Source of the DNA: Sulfurimonas sp.
GTDB taxonomy: Bacteria > Campylobacterota > Campylobacteria > Campylobacterales > Sulfurimonadaceae
Assembly: GCA_028689055.1 (NCBI GenBank)
Contig: JAQTWZ010000002.1
Location: forward strand, 36,330-100,329
Reading direction: 5' to 3'
Length of the DNA: 64,000 bases
Shown in pieces: positions 54,306 through 63,470 of the stretch. Every line of letters begins with the position of its first letter. The stretch's first letter is position 1. A model generated the notes under the pieces. That model saw only the letters and a list, made by a program, of their open reading frames with translations. It had not been told where the DNA came from and did no database searches. The position numbers and the translations under genes were made by a program.

Positions 54306-55544
54306 TTATTTATTTTGTGTCAAAAACCCAAACGCACTGCTCATGCTTTCTGCATTGGATTCTTTTGAATTATTTCTCATATTTTCTATCATCTCGTGCA
54401 AAAATCTTTTTAGGGACTGTTCACACATCTTTTGTGCTTGGAGTTGATACTCTTTTGGGATGTAGCCATGTGTCACGGCACGACTACTCTCCGTCTGCGC
54501 GGCAGCATATGCCTTGAGGTAAATATCTTTTATCATAGGTTCAATATCAAGGGTATTGAGCCACTCAAAAAACTCTACAACTGCTCTGCCGATGATACCG
54601 TGTGCCATTTTTGCAGCATCTTCTCTGCATGAAAGATTTTCATCTACGATGACTTTAAGATCATCTATGACAAAAAGATGGACATTGTCTTTGTTTTTAT
54701 GGTGGATATCTCTTGGTAGAGCTAGGTCAAACCAGTATCTTTCAAAATCACAAACCCGAATCATCTCATCCGTAATGATTGGCTCATGTGAAGAAGTTGC
54801 TGTAAATAAGATATCAAATTCATTTATAGCGTCTGAGAGTTTTTCAAAATCTATCACCTTAGCACCACAGCTATTTGCCAGTATTTGCGCCTTGTGTCTT
54901 GTTCTATTCATGATATATACATCTGCACCTGCTGAGATAAGGTGTTTTGCACTTATCTCAGACATCTCACCTACGCCTATAATCAGCGCTTTTTTACCTA
55001 AAATCGTATCTGTTACTGATTTGAGTTTTGCCACAGCAACACTTGCCATAGAAACAGGTTTAGAAGATATATCTGTTGCATTTCGTACTTTTGAAGCACA
55101 TTTAAATGCACTTTTGATAGCACGTGCGATTTTTTTGGCACTATAGCCATTGTCATAAGAAAATCGGAAGGCATCTTTGAGCTGACCTGCTATCTGTGTT
55201 TCACCTACAACCATAGAGTCAAGCGAAGATGCCACACTAAAGATATGATGGATAGCGGTACTATCATCAAAAACATCTGCACGCTCTTGGAGTTCTTTTA
55301 TACTTATGCCAGAACGCGCACTCAGTATCTCGAAGATATATTTTGTAGCCTCGGCGATATCTCTACATGAGCAAAAAACTTCCATTCTGTTACATGTAGA
55401 AATAAGCATCGCTTCATTGATAACTGGGCAAAGCGTAAGTTTTTTCAAACAGCCATGTAAATTTTTTTCATCCGGATACGAAAGTTTTTCACGTATTTCC
55501 AGAGTAGAATTTTTATGAGAAAAACTTATATTTAAATAGTGCAT
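54306..55544 (-). CDS. hemA: Glutamyl-tRNA reductase HemA
   Basis: A 412-residue HemA. The catalytic Cys lies in LISTCNRMEVFCSC, followed by the NADPH-binding GVGEMSEISAKHL and VVGETQIAGQLKDAFRF. It reduces glutamyl-tRNA to glutamate semialdehyde, the substrate of HemL (14947-16239), in the C5 heme pathway. The stop/start overlap with the polyprenyl synthase is a single base (TAATG). Confidence 0.97.
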   Translation of the reverse strand: MHYLNISFSHKNSTLEIREKLSYPDEKNLHGCLKKLTLCPVINEAMLISTCNRMEVFCSCRDIAEATKYIFEILSARSGISIKELQERADVFDDSTAIHHIFSVASSLDSMVVGETQIAGQLKDAFRFSYDNGYSAKKIARAIKSAFKCASKVRNATDISSKPVSMASVAVAKLKSVTDTILGKKALIIGVGEMSEISAKHLISAGADVYIMNRTRHKAQILANSCGAKVIDFEKLSDAINEFDILFTATSSHEPIITDEMIRVCDFERYWFDLALPRDIHHKNKDNVHLFVIDDLKVIVDENLSCREDAAKMAHGIIGRAVVEFFEWLNTLDIEPMIKDIYLKAYAAAQTESSRAVTHGYIPKEYQLQAQKMCEQSLKRFLHEMIENMRNNSKESNAESMSSAFGFLTQNK

Positions 55545-56431
55545 TAATAACTTCTTTGTATCATGTTTTCTAAAATTGCAACAAGTTCTTTATCTTCTGC
55601 AACGGCGTGCATTGCTTCATTAGAGAGTGTTTTTGCAAGTTCAAAAGATTGCAAAACGCAGCCATGTTCTTGCATTTTTTCTTGTATCCACTGCGTTTGT
55701 TCTTTATCTATCTGTTTTGCGTGTAAAGAGAGGAGCTTTTTTTTCTCTTCACTCTCAAGTGCATGATAAAGATAGATGTATGGCAGTGTACATTTTCCCT
55801 CTACAAAGTCATTCATAGCAGGTTTACCAAGTGTTTTTTCATCTGAAGTGATATCCAAAATATCATCAATTATCTGAAAAGAGAGACCGAGGTTTTTGCC
55901 ATAAACACCATGTTTTTCCACATCTTTACCGGCGAGTATCGCTGCTGCCATAGCCGCGGCTTCTATAAGAGTAGCCGTTTTGAGATAGAGCATACGCAGA
56001 TATTTCTCTTCATCATCATTAAAAGTATCTGCCATTTTGACATCTTGCATTTCACCTTTGGAGAGTGCTGTAACCGAAGAAGCGACGATTTTTGCTATTT
56101 CTTTGTCAAATGAAACAAGTTCACTGAATGCTTTTGAATAGAGAATATCTCCAAGCATCACAGCTATTTTACTTCCCTCACTTGCGTTTACAGAAACAGC
56201 GCCGCGTCGTGTTTTTGCATCATCTATCACATCATCATGCAAAAGACTTGCCCCATGGATAAGCTCAACTATAGCCGCTAAAAGCGGTGCTTCTGGCGAA
56301 TTGGGAGCTATTTTGAGTATCAATTTGGCACGAAGTCTTTTGCCTCCGCTGAGAGTGGCAAAAAGACGACTCACCGCATCATAATCTATCTCTTCTATCA
56401 GTCTTGCTATTTCACTCTCTACTCTTTGCAT
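55544..56431 (-). CDS. Polyprenyl diphosphate synthase (trans-isoprenyl)
   Basis: A 295-residue synthase. The two aspartate-rich motifs are LLHDDVIDDAKTRRG (DDxxD) and FQIIDDILDITSD. GGKRLRAKL binds isopentenyl diphosphate. The length fits long-chain (hepta/octaprenyl) synthases such as IspB, which make the menaquinone side chain; the UbiD decarboxylase at the end of the same operon supports that. Chain length cannot be predicted with confidence. Confidence 0.9.
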   Translation of the reverse strand: MQRVESEIARLIEEIDYDAVSRLFATLSGGKRLRAKLILKIAPNSPEAPLLAAIVELIHGASLLHDDVIDDAKTRRGAVSVNASEGSKIAVMLGDILYSKAFSELVSFDKEIAKIVASSVTALSKGEMQDVKMADTFNDDEEKYLRMLYLKTATLIEAAAMAAAILAGKDVEKHGVYGKNLGLSFQIIDDILDITSDEKTLGKPAMNDFVEGKCTLPYIYLYHALESEEKKKLLSLHAKQIDKEQTQWIQEKMQEHGCVLQSFELAKTLSNEAMHAVAEDKELVAILENMIQRSY

Positions 56432-56440
56432 TCTCTCTCT

Positions 56441-56857
56441 TTATGCTTTATCTAAATATTTCAGTTCTAATTGTTGTTTTTCATCAGACAAAAAAAGTTC
56501 AAAAACAGCCTCTTTTGTCTCATATTTAAACTCTTTAAATTTGACTAATACATAAGGTACATTATAGTTATCTGCGCCCCTAGCTTTGAGTTCAACTCTA
56601 AAACTCTGATTTTTATGATTGAGATAAAGTACGTTTTGCGCAACTTTCCTATCATACGATCTGTGTATTACAAGCCCTTCATTTGTATAAAGTGTCCAGC
56701 GAAATTTAAAAAGTTTTTCAAATGTGCCGTATTTTACAAGAATTTTTGTTTGTTCATCTTTTTTTAAAGTGATTTCTTTCACTTCTCTAAAATCATTTGC
56801 AAAAATGTTACTTATTCCAAACACCAAAAAGATAAAAATCTGTAAATTTTTTTTCAC
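56441..56857 (-). CDS. Secreted protein of unknown function
   Basis: A 138-residue protein with a signal peptide (NLQIFIFLVFGISNIFA) and a beta-rich, Lys/Glu-rich body: KFRWTLYTNEGLVIHRSYD, KNQSFRVELKARG, KFKEFKYETKEAVFEL. No catalytic motif, Cys or lipobox is visible. It lies in the lpxK-polyprenyl synthase operon with gaps of about 10-20 bases on each side. A periplasmic envelope role is only suggested by context. Confidence 0.65.
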   Translation of the reverse strand: MKKNLQIFIFLVFGISNIFANDFREVKEITLKKDEQTKILVKYGTFEKLFKFRWTLYTNEGLVIHRSYDRKVAQNVLYLNHKNQSFRVELKARGADNYNVPYVLVKFKEFKYETKEAVFELFLSDEKQQLELKYLDKA

Positions 56858-56875
56858 TCTATTGTATCTTTTCTT

Positions 56876-57781
56876 TTAAATATTTCTATAGATGTTAATC
56901 AATGTAAAGACTTTTTTTTCGACTTTTATCTCCAAATCAAGCAATGATAAGGGAATTCCAAAAGATTCCATTTTGACAAAGTCTTTATAAGTGACCAAAA
57001 GTGAATCCGCTTCATCGCGTCTTAAAATCTCTTGAAGTTCCTCTTTTACGAAGGAATGGTGATCTTCAAAATAATTTTTATTGACTACATCAGGTAAATA
57101 AGTATCGAGTCTGCTTGGTCTTGCAATCGCCGTTACGAGTGACATTTTATCACACTTGTCTTTAAGCGTAACAACTCTCTCAAAATCTATGCCCTCTTCA
57201 AGTATCACACATTTTTTGCCTGCCCAGATTTTTTCACGATAAGGTCCTGCTGGAAGACAGAAGTTGTTGCTACATTTCACATCAATAAGCAAGTCAAGTT
57301 TTTTGATACCGTGTTTTGAATAAGCATCGTCCAAAAAGATAAGTTTTGCACCAATTTCTTTGGCTTTTTCTATTGCCACGACTCTATCTTCACTCACGAT
57401 TACGATGGCATTTGGCACTTTGCGTGCATAAATCATCGCTTCATCTCCGCTCATGGAGACATCACAAAGTATCTGCGTTTTATCTTTTACGACGACAAGA
57501 CCTCTGCTCACTCTGCCATAACCACGAAGAATAATGGCAACATCTGCATATGCCGATGCAAGCGCACTTACAAGCGGAGTTTTACCGCTACCACCTACCG
57601 TGAGATTGCCGATACTGATGATAGTAATGCCAAAATCCACAGGTTTTTTACTTTTGTAGAAGAGAAAAACGATAAAACAATACAACCAACTCAGAGGTAA
57701 AAGCAAAAAAGAGAGAACTTTTTGCAAGAGGTTTGGGTTGTAGAAGTACGCTTCAACCCAAAAAACGAAAGCTTTTTTCAC
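56876..57781 (-). CDS. lpxK: Tetraacyldisaccharide 4'-kinase LpxK
   Basis: A 301-residue LpxK with a basic N-terminal membrane helix and P-loop GNLTVGGSGKTPLV, plus FLDDAYSKHGIKKL, corresponding to the family DDGFQH-type region but with the Phe and Gln replaced. It phosphorylates lipid A disaccharide at the 4' position. The start overlaps the DegT gene stop by four bases. The altered DD(G/A) motif is worth noting but is common in this phylum as far as I can tell. Confidence 0.9.
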   Translation of the reverse strand: MKKAFVFWVEAYFYNPNLLQKVLSFLLLPLSWLYCFIVFLFYKSKKPVDFGITIISIGNLTVGGSGKTPLVSALASAYADVAIILRGYGRVSRGLVVVKDKTQILCDVSMSGDEAMIYARKVPNAIVIVSEDRVVAIEKAKEIGAKLIFLDDAYSKHGIKKLDLLIDVKCSNNFCLPAGPYREKIWAGKKCVILEEGIDFERVVTLKDKCDKMSLVTAIARPSRLDTYLPDVVNKNYFEDHHSFVKEELQEILRRDEADSLLVTYKDFVKMESFGIPLSLLDLEIKVEKKVFTLINIYRNI

Positions 57782-58899
57782 ACGCGTGTTTTAGCTATCT
57801 TTTTGATTTTGTCACAGATAAACGCAACTTCTTTATCATCAAGACTTGGATAAATAGGCAGTGATAAAACTTGCTGGTATGTTCTGAGTGCAACCGGAAA
57901 ATCATTAACACGAAGAGAATATTTTGTTTTGTAGTAACTTAAAAGATGCAGAGGAATATAATGAAGTCCGGTCTCAATTCCTGCATTTTTGAGTTCAAGT
58001 GCAAAAGAGTCGCGGTTTTTATCAACTTTGATGATATAAAGAGAGTATGGATGCTCCGCATCCGTTACTTTTGGAATAGTAATATGGACGACATCACCAA
58101 GTGCTTCATTATAAGCTTTTGCTATTGTGCGGTGTCTTGCTATATTTTTATCCTGATCTTGAAGCTGTGCACGGATATAAGCTGCGTTTAGTTCACTCAT
58201 AGAATAATCATTGCCAATATCAACAACATCATATATATACTCTAAAGAGTCTTCATCTCGTACTATTGCATGATTTGCAAGAAGTCTTGCTCTATCGATA
58301 ATATCTTCATCATTTGTTACAAGCATTCCGCCGTTGCAAACACTTTTTTTGAGATGTGAAGAGAAGTTAAAGCAGGTGATATCCGCGCCGCCTGAGCCTA
58401 TTTTTCGACCTTTGTAACTAGCACCTAGTGTATGAGAAGCATCTTCGACTATTTTTACATCATAAATCTTCGACATAGAGTAAACCCGTTCAAGATCGAC
58501 ACATGAGCCACCTAAATGAGTGATGATTACAGCTTTAAGCTTTTTAGACTGTTTATCTTCAAGATAGTTTTCAAGCAAATCAAGATTGATATTAAAACTC
58601 TCTGCATCAATATCTATAAATACAGGCTCAGCATCAAAATGACGTACTACTTCAGGGATACTTGGATGCGCATTTACAGAACAAACCACTCTGTCCCCAC
58701 GTTTGAGCTCAAGTGCAAGCATCGCCAAATGCAAAGCGGAAGTCCCGTGTGAAGTTGCAAGGGCATACTTCGCATTGACATACTGAGCAAACTCACTCTC
58801 AAGTTCTTTCACCTGATTTATCTCTTCGCCATCAAGAACATCACTCACATTTGAGTGTTCCTCGCGGCCGCTAATGTATTTATTGAAAGGTATTTTCAT
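57778..58899 (-). CDS. DegT/DnrJ/EryC1/StrS-family aminotransferase
   Basis: A 373-residue PLP enzyme. YALATSHGTSALHLAMLAL, KIVEDASHTLGASYKG and the PLP-lysine region CFNFSSHLKKSVCNGGMLVTN are clear. Such enzymes transaminate nucleotide-linked keto-sugars for surface glycans. Its location next to lpxK suggests a cell-surface sugar (lipopolysaccharide, lipid A or flagellin glycan), but the sugar cannot be told. Confidence 0.88.
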   Translation of the reverse strand: MKIPFNKYISGREEHSNVSDVLDGEEINQVKELESEFAQYVNAKYALATSHGTSALHLAMLALELKRGDRVVCSVNAHPSIPEVVRHFDAEPVFIDIDAESFNINLDLLENYLEDKQSKKLKAVIITHLGGSCVDLERVYSMSKIYDVKIVEDASHTLGASYKGRKIGSGGADITCFNFSSHLKKSVCNGGMLVTNDEDIIDRARLLANHAIVRDEDSLEYIYDVVDIGNDYSMSELNAAYIRAQLQDQDKNIARHRTIAKAYNEALGDVVHITIPKVTDAEHPYSLYIIKVDKNRDSFALELKNAGIETGLHYIPLHLLSYYKTKYSLRVNDFPVALRTYQQVLSLPIYPSLDDKEVAFICDKIKKIAKTRV

Positions 58900-58909
58900 C
58901 TTTTTTCCT

Positions 58910-59716
58910 TTATAAAGTTATATCTCTTGGATAATTGAAATCATGGTTTAAAGTTCTTGAAGTGAGCTTCGCGATAAGCGGCATTTTTCGCTTAAAATGG
59001 TTGCGAAAAATCCTAGAAATTATCATATCAAGCATCTCTGCGTTTATCCCTCGTGCCACTATTGCATCACGGGAGAGTCGCTCTTCGACATAAAGCTTCA
59101 GTGCTTCATCAAGTTTGGCGTATGTATAACCTAAATCTGCTTCATCACTCTGTCCATCCCACAAATCCGCAGAAGGAGCTTTGTGAATGATACTTTTTGT
59201 GACACCCAAATAGGCTGCAAGTTCATAGACTTCACTTTTATAGAGATCTCCTATCGGATTGAGTGCGCTCGCAAGGTCACCATAAAGCGTCCCATAACCA
59301 AGCATCAGTTCACTCTTGTTGCTTGTCCCCAAAACCAAAGCATTTTCTCTTGCAGAGATGTCAAAAATCGTGGACATTCTCATACGAGCAGAAAAATTTC
59401 CTTTGCGAAGATTATCCATATCCGGATGCAGCGTTTCATACGCTTTGAGCATCGGTTCAATAGAGGCAGTGATACTTCGCATACCAAAATCAGCGCAAAG
59501 TGCATCTGCATCATCAAGTGAACTTTGCGATGAATAATGCGATGGCATCTTCACACATAACAAATCATCACCAAAAACTTTGTGTGCCATCACTGCCACA
59601 ACCGCAGAATCTATACCGCCACTCAAACCGATAACGACTTTTTTTATACCTGTTTTCTTCACTTCATTGTCTAAAAAAAGTTCCAAATACTCAGATATCT
59701 GTTCATATTTACTCAT
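58910..59716 (-). CDS. nadE: NH3-dependent NAD+ synthetase NadE
   Basis: A 268-residue single-domain NadE. The PP-loop is VIGLSGGIDSAVVA, and SNKSELMLGYGTLYGD and SADLWDGQSDEADLGY are conserved ATP/NaAD-binding boxes. No glutaminase domain is attached, so ammonia is the expected nitrogen source. It is the first gene of a minus-strand series of eleven genes ending at the UbiD decarboxylase. Confidence 0.96.
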   Translation of the reverse strand: MSKYEQISEYLELFLDNEVKKTGIKKVVIGLSGGIDSAVVAVMAHKVFGDDLLCVKMPSHYSSQSSLDDADALCADFGMRSITASIEPMLKAYETLHPDMDNLRKGNFSARMRMSTIFDISARENALVLGTSNKSELMLGYGTLYGDLASALNPIGDLYKSEVYELAAYLGVTKSIIHKAPSADLWDGQSDEADLGYTYAKLDEALKLYVEERLSRDAIVARGINAEMLDMIISRIFRNHFKRKMPLIAKLTSRTLNHDFNYPRDITL

Positions 59717-60184
59717 AAATGCAGCAAACCTTTAAAAAACTTTAACAAAAATTATTATATCAAAGTTTCGTAACAAATAAAGTGTAGCAATCAGATTTTT
59801 CTTATAGACACTTACAACCCCATTGACTTAAAAGAATAGAATTTTCTTTTGTGATTTTAAAAATTAACAACCCCGTGGCAAGCCTTTTAGCTGAACGCTA
59901 AAACTTTTTTTGCAAGCTCAAAAGTAAGGGTATATCGAGCAGTTATTATCTATAGTACGACCCAAGGGTCGGGGAATTAGACCCTTTTAGATTAAAATAG
60001 GTTTTAGCACAAGCAAATCTACTATCACTACCGAAATGTTTTGTCATGTTCGCAAGCCATAATGTTCCTGCCATTGTTGCGCCAAATTTTATTTTTGCCA
60101 TAATTTCACCACATTGAAATCGCAGTATATTAAGAATTTATTGAACCTATTTCTCGTCGGATTTACTTATAAAATTTTCACCAT
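59717..60184. other. Gene-free interval with hairpins, possible IS200/IS605-like end
   Basis: No convincing protein gene lies in these 468 bases. Two stem-loops stand out: TTTTAGC/GCTAAAA at 59885-59903 followed by a T7 run, which would work as a plus-strand terminator, and the near-palindrome CGACCCAAGGGTCG at 59958-59971. The latter, with flanking TCTAATTCCCC, and the repeated GCAAGC/GCTTGC bases, recalls right ends and guide-RNA hairpins of IS200/IS605 elements. No tnpA or tnpB remnant was found. A 49-codon minus-strand frame from about 60106 has no recognisable product. Confidence 0.35.
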
Positions 60185-61948
60185 TTAAAGATATAAATCA
60201 AGTTTTTCACACTGTTGAGTGATAATATCAAAATAGAAATGACTTCCTATACCTTCTTCACTCTCTACTCGCAGCTCTCCACCCATCAAAGAGACCAGAC
60301 GAGCACTGATTGTCAGACCTAAGCCTGTACCGCCAAACTTTCTTGTCGTAGAAACAGCTGCTTGCGAAAACGCTTCAAAAATATGCGCTTGATTCTCTTT
60401 TGCGATACCGATCCCGCTATCTTTGACTCCAAAACGCAGTGTGATTGTATCTTCTGTTTTATCAGACATGGCTACATAAAATAAAATTTTTCCCTCTTCA
60501 GGTGTGAATTTTATAGCATTGCCTATAAGATTTGAGATAACCTGTTGCATCCTTAGAAGGTCAAATTTGACACAAGGTGCAATTTTTTGATCGATATCTA
60601 TATCAAATTGAATCTGTTTCTCTTTGACTTTTGTCATAAAAATCATCGCTGATTTTTCACACTCTTCAAATAAATTTACCGCCGTAATATCCAGCTCATA
60701 TTTGCCGCTTTCAAGTTTGGAAACATCCAAAATATCATTGATAATGCCCAAAAGACTCTTCGCACTCGTGTGCATAATATCGATATATTTTTTTTGCTTA
60801 TCATCCAAAACCGTACGTTCAAAAAGCTGTATAAAACCAAGAATACCGTTCATGGGAGTACGGATTTCATGGCTCATGTTCGCCAAAAATTCGCCTTTTA
60901 CTTTAGCTGCGTTTTCGGCAACGATAAGCGCTTGTTCCAATTTTTTTTGTTGCTCTATTTCGTTGGTGATATCTAAACCTACCGTTACGATATATTCCAT
61001 CTCATCATCTGCGTTTTTGATCAAAGCGTTTGCCCAGTCAAAAACCCTTTCTTTGCCATCTTTAGCTATCCATACATTTTGGTGTCTTGCAAGGATATTG
61101 CCTTTTTTGGCATTTGCAACGATGTCAAAAACTTTAGCTTGAATCTCTAACGGTAAAAACCTCTCCCAAAAATAAGGCTCTGAAGCTATCTCTTTTTGGC
61201 TAAAGCCCGTAAACTCTTCTCCATAAGAGTTGATTCTTGTCATCACACCGCGATTGTCTATGATCGCTATGATTGCACTCGTATTGTTCAAAATAGTCGT
61301 GATAAATTTTTGCTCTTTACGCAGCTGTATATTGAGCTGCGTTTGATCATCTATAGATTTTTGAAGATTTTTTCGCTCTTCGTTCCATGCATTGTAAAAG
61401 AGGATATTGCTCACGGCGCTAGAGAGTCGCGTGGTGAAGTTGCCCAAAGCCAACATGACCATTGCATCACTACCCATTTGAGAAAAAGCATCCGGAGTAT
61501 CTATCCCGTTTCCAACGACAATGACCCCATGCGGTATCTCTACATCGCCACCAAAAAGCTCAAGATAGGCTTCGTTTAAGAAGAGTGATTTGACTAATTT
61601 TGCCACCTCTTCTCTTGGATTTGCTTGCGTGTAGATGAGAGGTTCGCCGTTTACTCTGAGATACTCTATGATTTCACCGGAGAGAAGCAGATTGATAATG
61701 CGCAATATCTGCTGCTCATGTGGCTTTTGGTATCCGGCGGATTTTACGACTTTGAACCAGCCGTTTGTATCATCATGTTCAAAAATGATACATTTTTCAA
61801 AATTGAGTTCGTTGGTTGCGAACTCCACTGCCAAGTCGTAAATCTGAGGAATCTCCATAGTCTCATTTAAACTCTTGCCAATTTCATAGAGTCGTTTGTA
61901 TATTTTTGTTTGTTTCGCTGCTTGGGCTTGTAAGGTTTCAATATTCAT
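60185..61948 (-). CDS. GAF-PAS sensor histidine kinase
   Basis: A 587-residue cytoplasmic kinase. The N-terminal region (about 10-190) is GAF-like, then a PAS/PAC domain (about 220-330, ending VTVGLDITNEIEQQKKLEQAL), then the phosphoacceptor H box ANMSHEIRTPMNGILGF, N box VISNLIGNAIKF, and the G boxes VKDSGIGIAKE and GGTGLGLTISARL. No receiver domain or membrane segment is present. Start ATG 61948 is chosen with GGATGAG upstream. It follows the V4R-like gene by a dozen bases, which probably supplies its signal. The cognate regulator is not in the window. Confidence 0.9.
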   Translation of the reverse strand: MNIETLQAQAAKQTKIYKRLYEIGKSLNETMEIPQIYDLAVEFATNELNFEKCIIFEHDDTNGWFKVVKSAGYQKPHEQQILRIINLLLSGEIIEYLRVNGEPLIYTQANPREEVAKLVKSLFLNEAYLELFGGDVEIPHGVIVVGNGIDTPDAFSQMGSDAMVMLALGNFTTRLSSAVSNILFYNAWNEERKNLQKSIDDQTQLNIQLRKEQKFITTILNNTSAIIAIIDNRGVMTRINSYGEEFTGFSQKEIASEPYFWERFLPLEIQAKVFDIVANAKKGNILARHQNVWIAKDGKERVFDWANALIKNADDEMEYIVTVGLDITNEIEQQKKLEQALIVAENAAKVKGEFLANMSHEIRTPMNGILGFIQLFERTVLDDKQKKYIDIMHTSAKSLLGIINDILDVSKLESGKYELDITAVNLFEECEKSAMIFMTKVKEKQIQFDIDIDQKIAPCVKFDLLRMQQVISNLIGNAIKFTPEEGKILFYVAMSDKTEDTITLRFGVKDSGIGIAKENQAHIFEAFSQAAVSTTRKFGGTGLGLTISARLVSLMGGELRVESEEGIGSHFYFDIITQQCEKLDLYL

Positions 61949-61960
61949 AAACTCATCCAA

Positions 61961-63190
61961 TTATAAATAGATTTCTACTTCCAAATAATCATCTCCGCAA
62001 GAGATACCTTTTGTCATTTTCGTTTTGTATCCGACTTTAGATCTTCGCATAGCTCTGAAGCCCTCTTCTGTTTCAATCTTCTCGCCATTGACTATATCCG
62101 TGTTATAAACCAGCTGCATGAGCCCCGTAAAACCGCCGCTATTTGCCCAATGGATAGGATGTTTGTTCGTACCGTACATTCTCATATAACTCAAATCTTC
62201 AAAATCGTTATAGTTTCTAAAAATAGCCCTCTGCTCACTCAGCTCAACCGCCGTATGGTATCCCCAACCCATAGTATTGACAATCGCAGCCAATCCTTTG
62301 ATCCAATCTTCTTTGGTTTTGAGGTAGGGTTTGACCGCTCCTTCCCACTCAACAGAATTCATGATACCGCCATAAGTGAAAAATCCACACGCGTGTCCTG
62401 CTTCCATCAAGAGCTCACCTGCGAGTGTTTCGCCGTACTCACCCGCTACATCGCTCATCGCTTTGGCAAACTCAAACTGTAAGCGGTTGATATAATCACT
62501 CTGCGTTCGTACCAAATAGACTCCAAAAGCAGGAATCAAACCATCTTCGTTGCCTACCATCGTCGCATGAGCACCCAAAAATGCGTTGGTAATAAGCTCT
62601 TCGTACTCCCAGTTGAGTGAAACTTTTGCAACATCTTTAAAAACAGTCGCCTGTTTTTTCGGATATCTAGCAAAATTACACGCTCCTTGTCGGATGATAA
62701 AGGTATTGTTTGTATCGCCGCATGCCATACATGAGCTCTGCTGGGCAAAAATATCTTCCAAATTTTTATCATATATGACTGCGTACGCAGCAGCTAAAAA
62801 TCCTGTTGTGTAATAATCAACCGGCTTTTTACTTGCGCCGTATTTTAAAACCCAATTTTGAGAAAAAAAGGATTTTGTAGTTTGAAGCTCTATTCCGTCT
62901 GCATCCATATCACTCAAATCTATCAAACCATATCCAAAAGTTTTATAGATATCTTGCGCCATCTTTTTAGATGCATCGATATCCAAGCCTTCGCAAAGAT
63001 TTGAAAGTTGGCAGTAAAGTGCATCAGCAGCACTGCCCACCAAAAAAAGCTCACTCTGTATATAATCTGCATCCAAAATAGTGCGCTGGAGATTCATCAT
63101 GTAGTGATGGCAGTGAAATACCATCGCTTCACCGCCTATTTCAAGACAATTATGTTCTTGATCAAATTCGTATTTATTGATATCAAACAT
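61961..63190 (-). CDS. V4R (4-vinyl reductase)-like hydrocarbon-binding protein
   Basis: A 409-residue protein with two V4R-like segments. The first contains MVFHCHHYMMNLQRTI and a Cys/Gly/Asp motif CMACGDTNNTFIIRQGACNF, recalling the V4R signature C-x-G-D...F-x-I; a related fold reappears around EAGHACGFFTYGGIM. V4R domains bind small hydrophobic ligands in signalling proteins. The gene is coupled with the histidine kinase downstream and a small gene upstream, suggesting a ligand-sensing partner. The ligand is unknown and the family assignment is moderate. Confidence 0.6.
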   Translation of the reverse strand: MFDINKYEFDQEHNCLEIGGEAMVFHCHHYMMNLQRTILDADYIQSELFLVGSAADALYCQLSNLCEGLDIDASKKMAQDIYKTFGYGLIDLSDMDADGIELQTTKSFFSQNWVLKYGASKKPVDYYTTGFLAAAYAVIYDKNLEDIFAQQSSCMACGDTNNTFIIRQGACNFARYPKKQATVFKDVAKVSLNWEYEELITNAFLGAHATMVGNEDGLIPAFGVYLVRTQSDYINRLQFEFAKAMSDVAGEYGETLAGELLMEAGHACGFFTYGGIMNSVEWEGAVKPYLKTKEDWIKGLAAIVNTMGWGYHTAVELSEQRAIFRNYNDFEDLSYMRMYGTNKHPIHWANSGGFTGLMQLVYNTDIVNGEKIETEEGFRAMRRSKVGYKTKMTKGISCGDDYLEVEIYL

Positions 63191-63192
63191 AA

Positions 63193-63423
63193 CTATTTAC
63201 CCTCCTCATAACTAGCATTTAAAAGCTCCTCGGCACTCTTTTTTAGAACATCAAAAATATCATAGGGAACATCAAAAGATATATCTTCTCGTATCATTGT
63301 ATCTGTCAATACAAACTTTGCCGCAATTAAAGCAGGCATCGCCTTGGCTAGTATTCGATTGTTAATATTAGCATCTCCGATTTTATTTGCCCAATCAAAA
63401 AGGGGCTTTATATCTCTACTCAT
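63193..63423 (-). CDS. Small conserved hypothetical protein
   Basis: A 76-residue soluble protein started at ATG 63423 with GGAGATG upstream. It is helical and slightly acidic (DWANKIGDANINNRILAKAM, VLKKSAEELLNASYEE) and shows no known motif. Its stop lies within two codons of the start of the V4R-like gene, so it is cotranscribed with the sensor and kinase. A regulatory adaptor role is possible. Confidence 0.6.
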   Translation of the reverse strand: MSRDIKPLFDWANKIGDANINNRILAKAMPALIAAKFVLTDTMIREDISFDVPYDIFDVLKKSAEELLNASYEEGK

Positions 63424-63470
63424 AACATCTCCAATTTTATTTGTACTGATTCTAACATTTTTATCTGCAT

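Noticed and set aside
59960..60106. A 49-codon minus-strand frame starting MAKIKFGATMAGTLW.
   Set aside because: No domain is recognised, its ribosome site is weak, and its 3' end runs into the CGACCC/GGGTCG hairpin, so it is probably not a gene.
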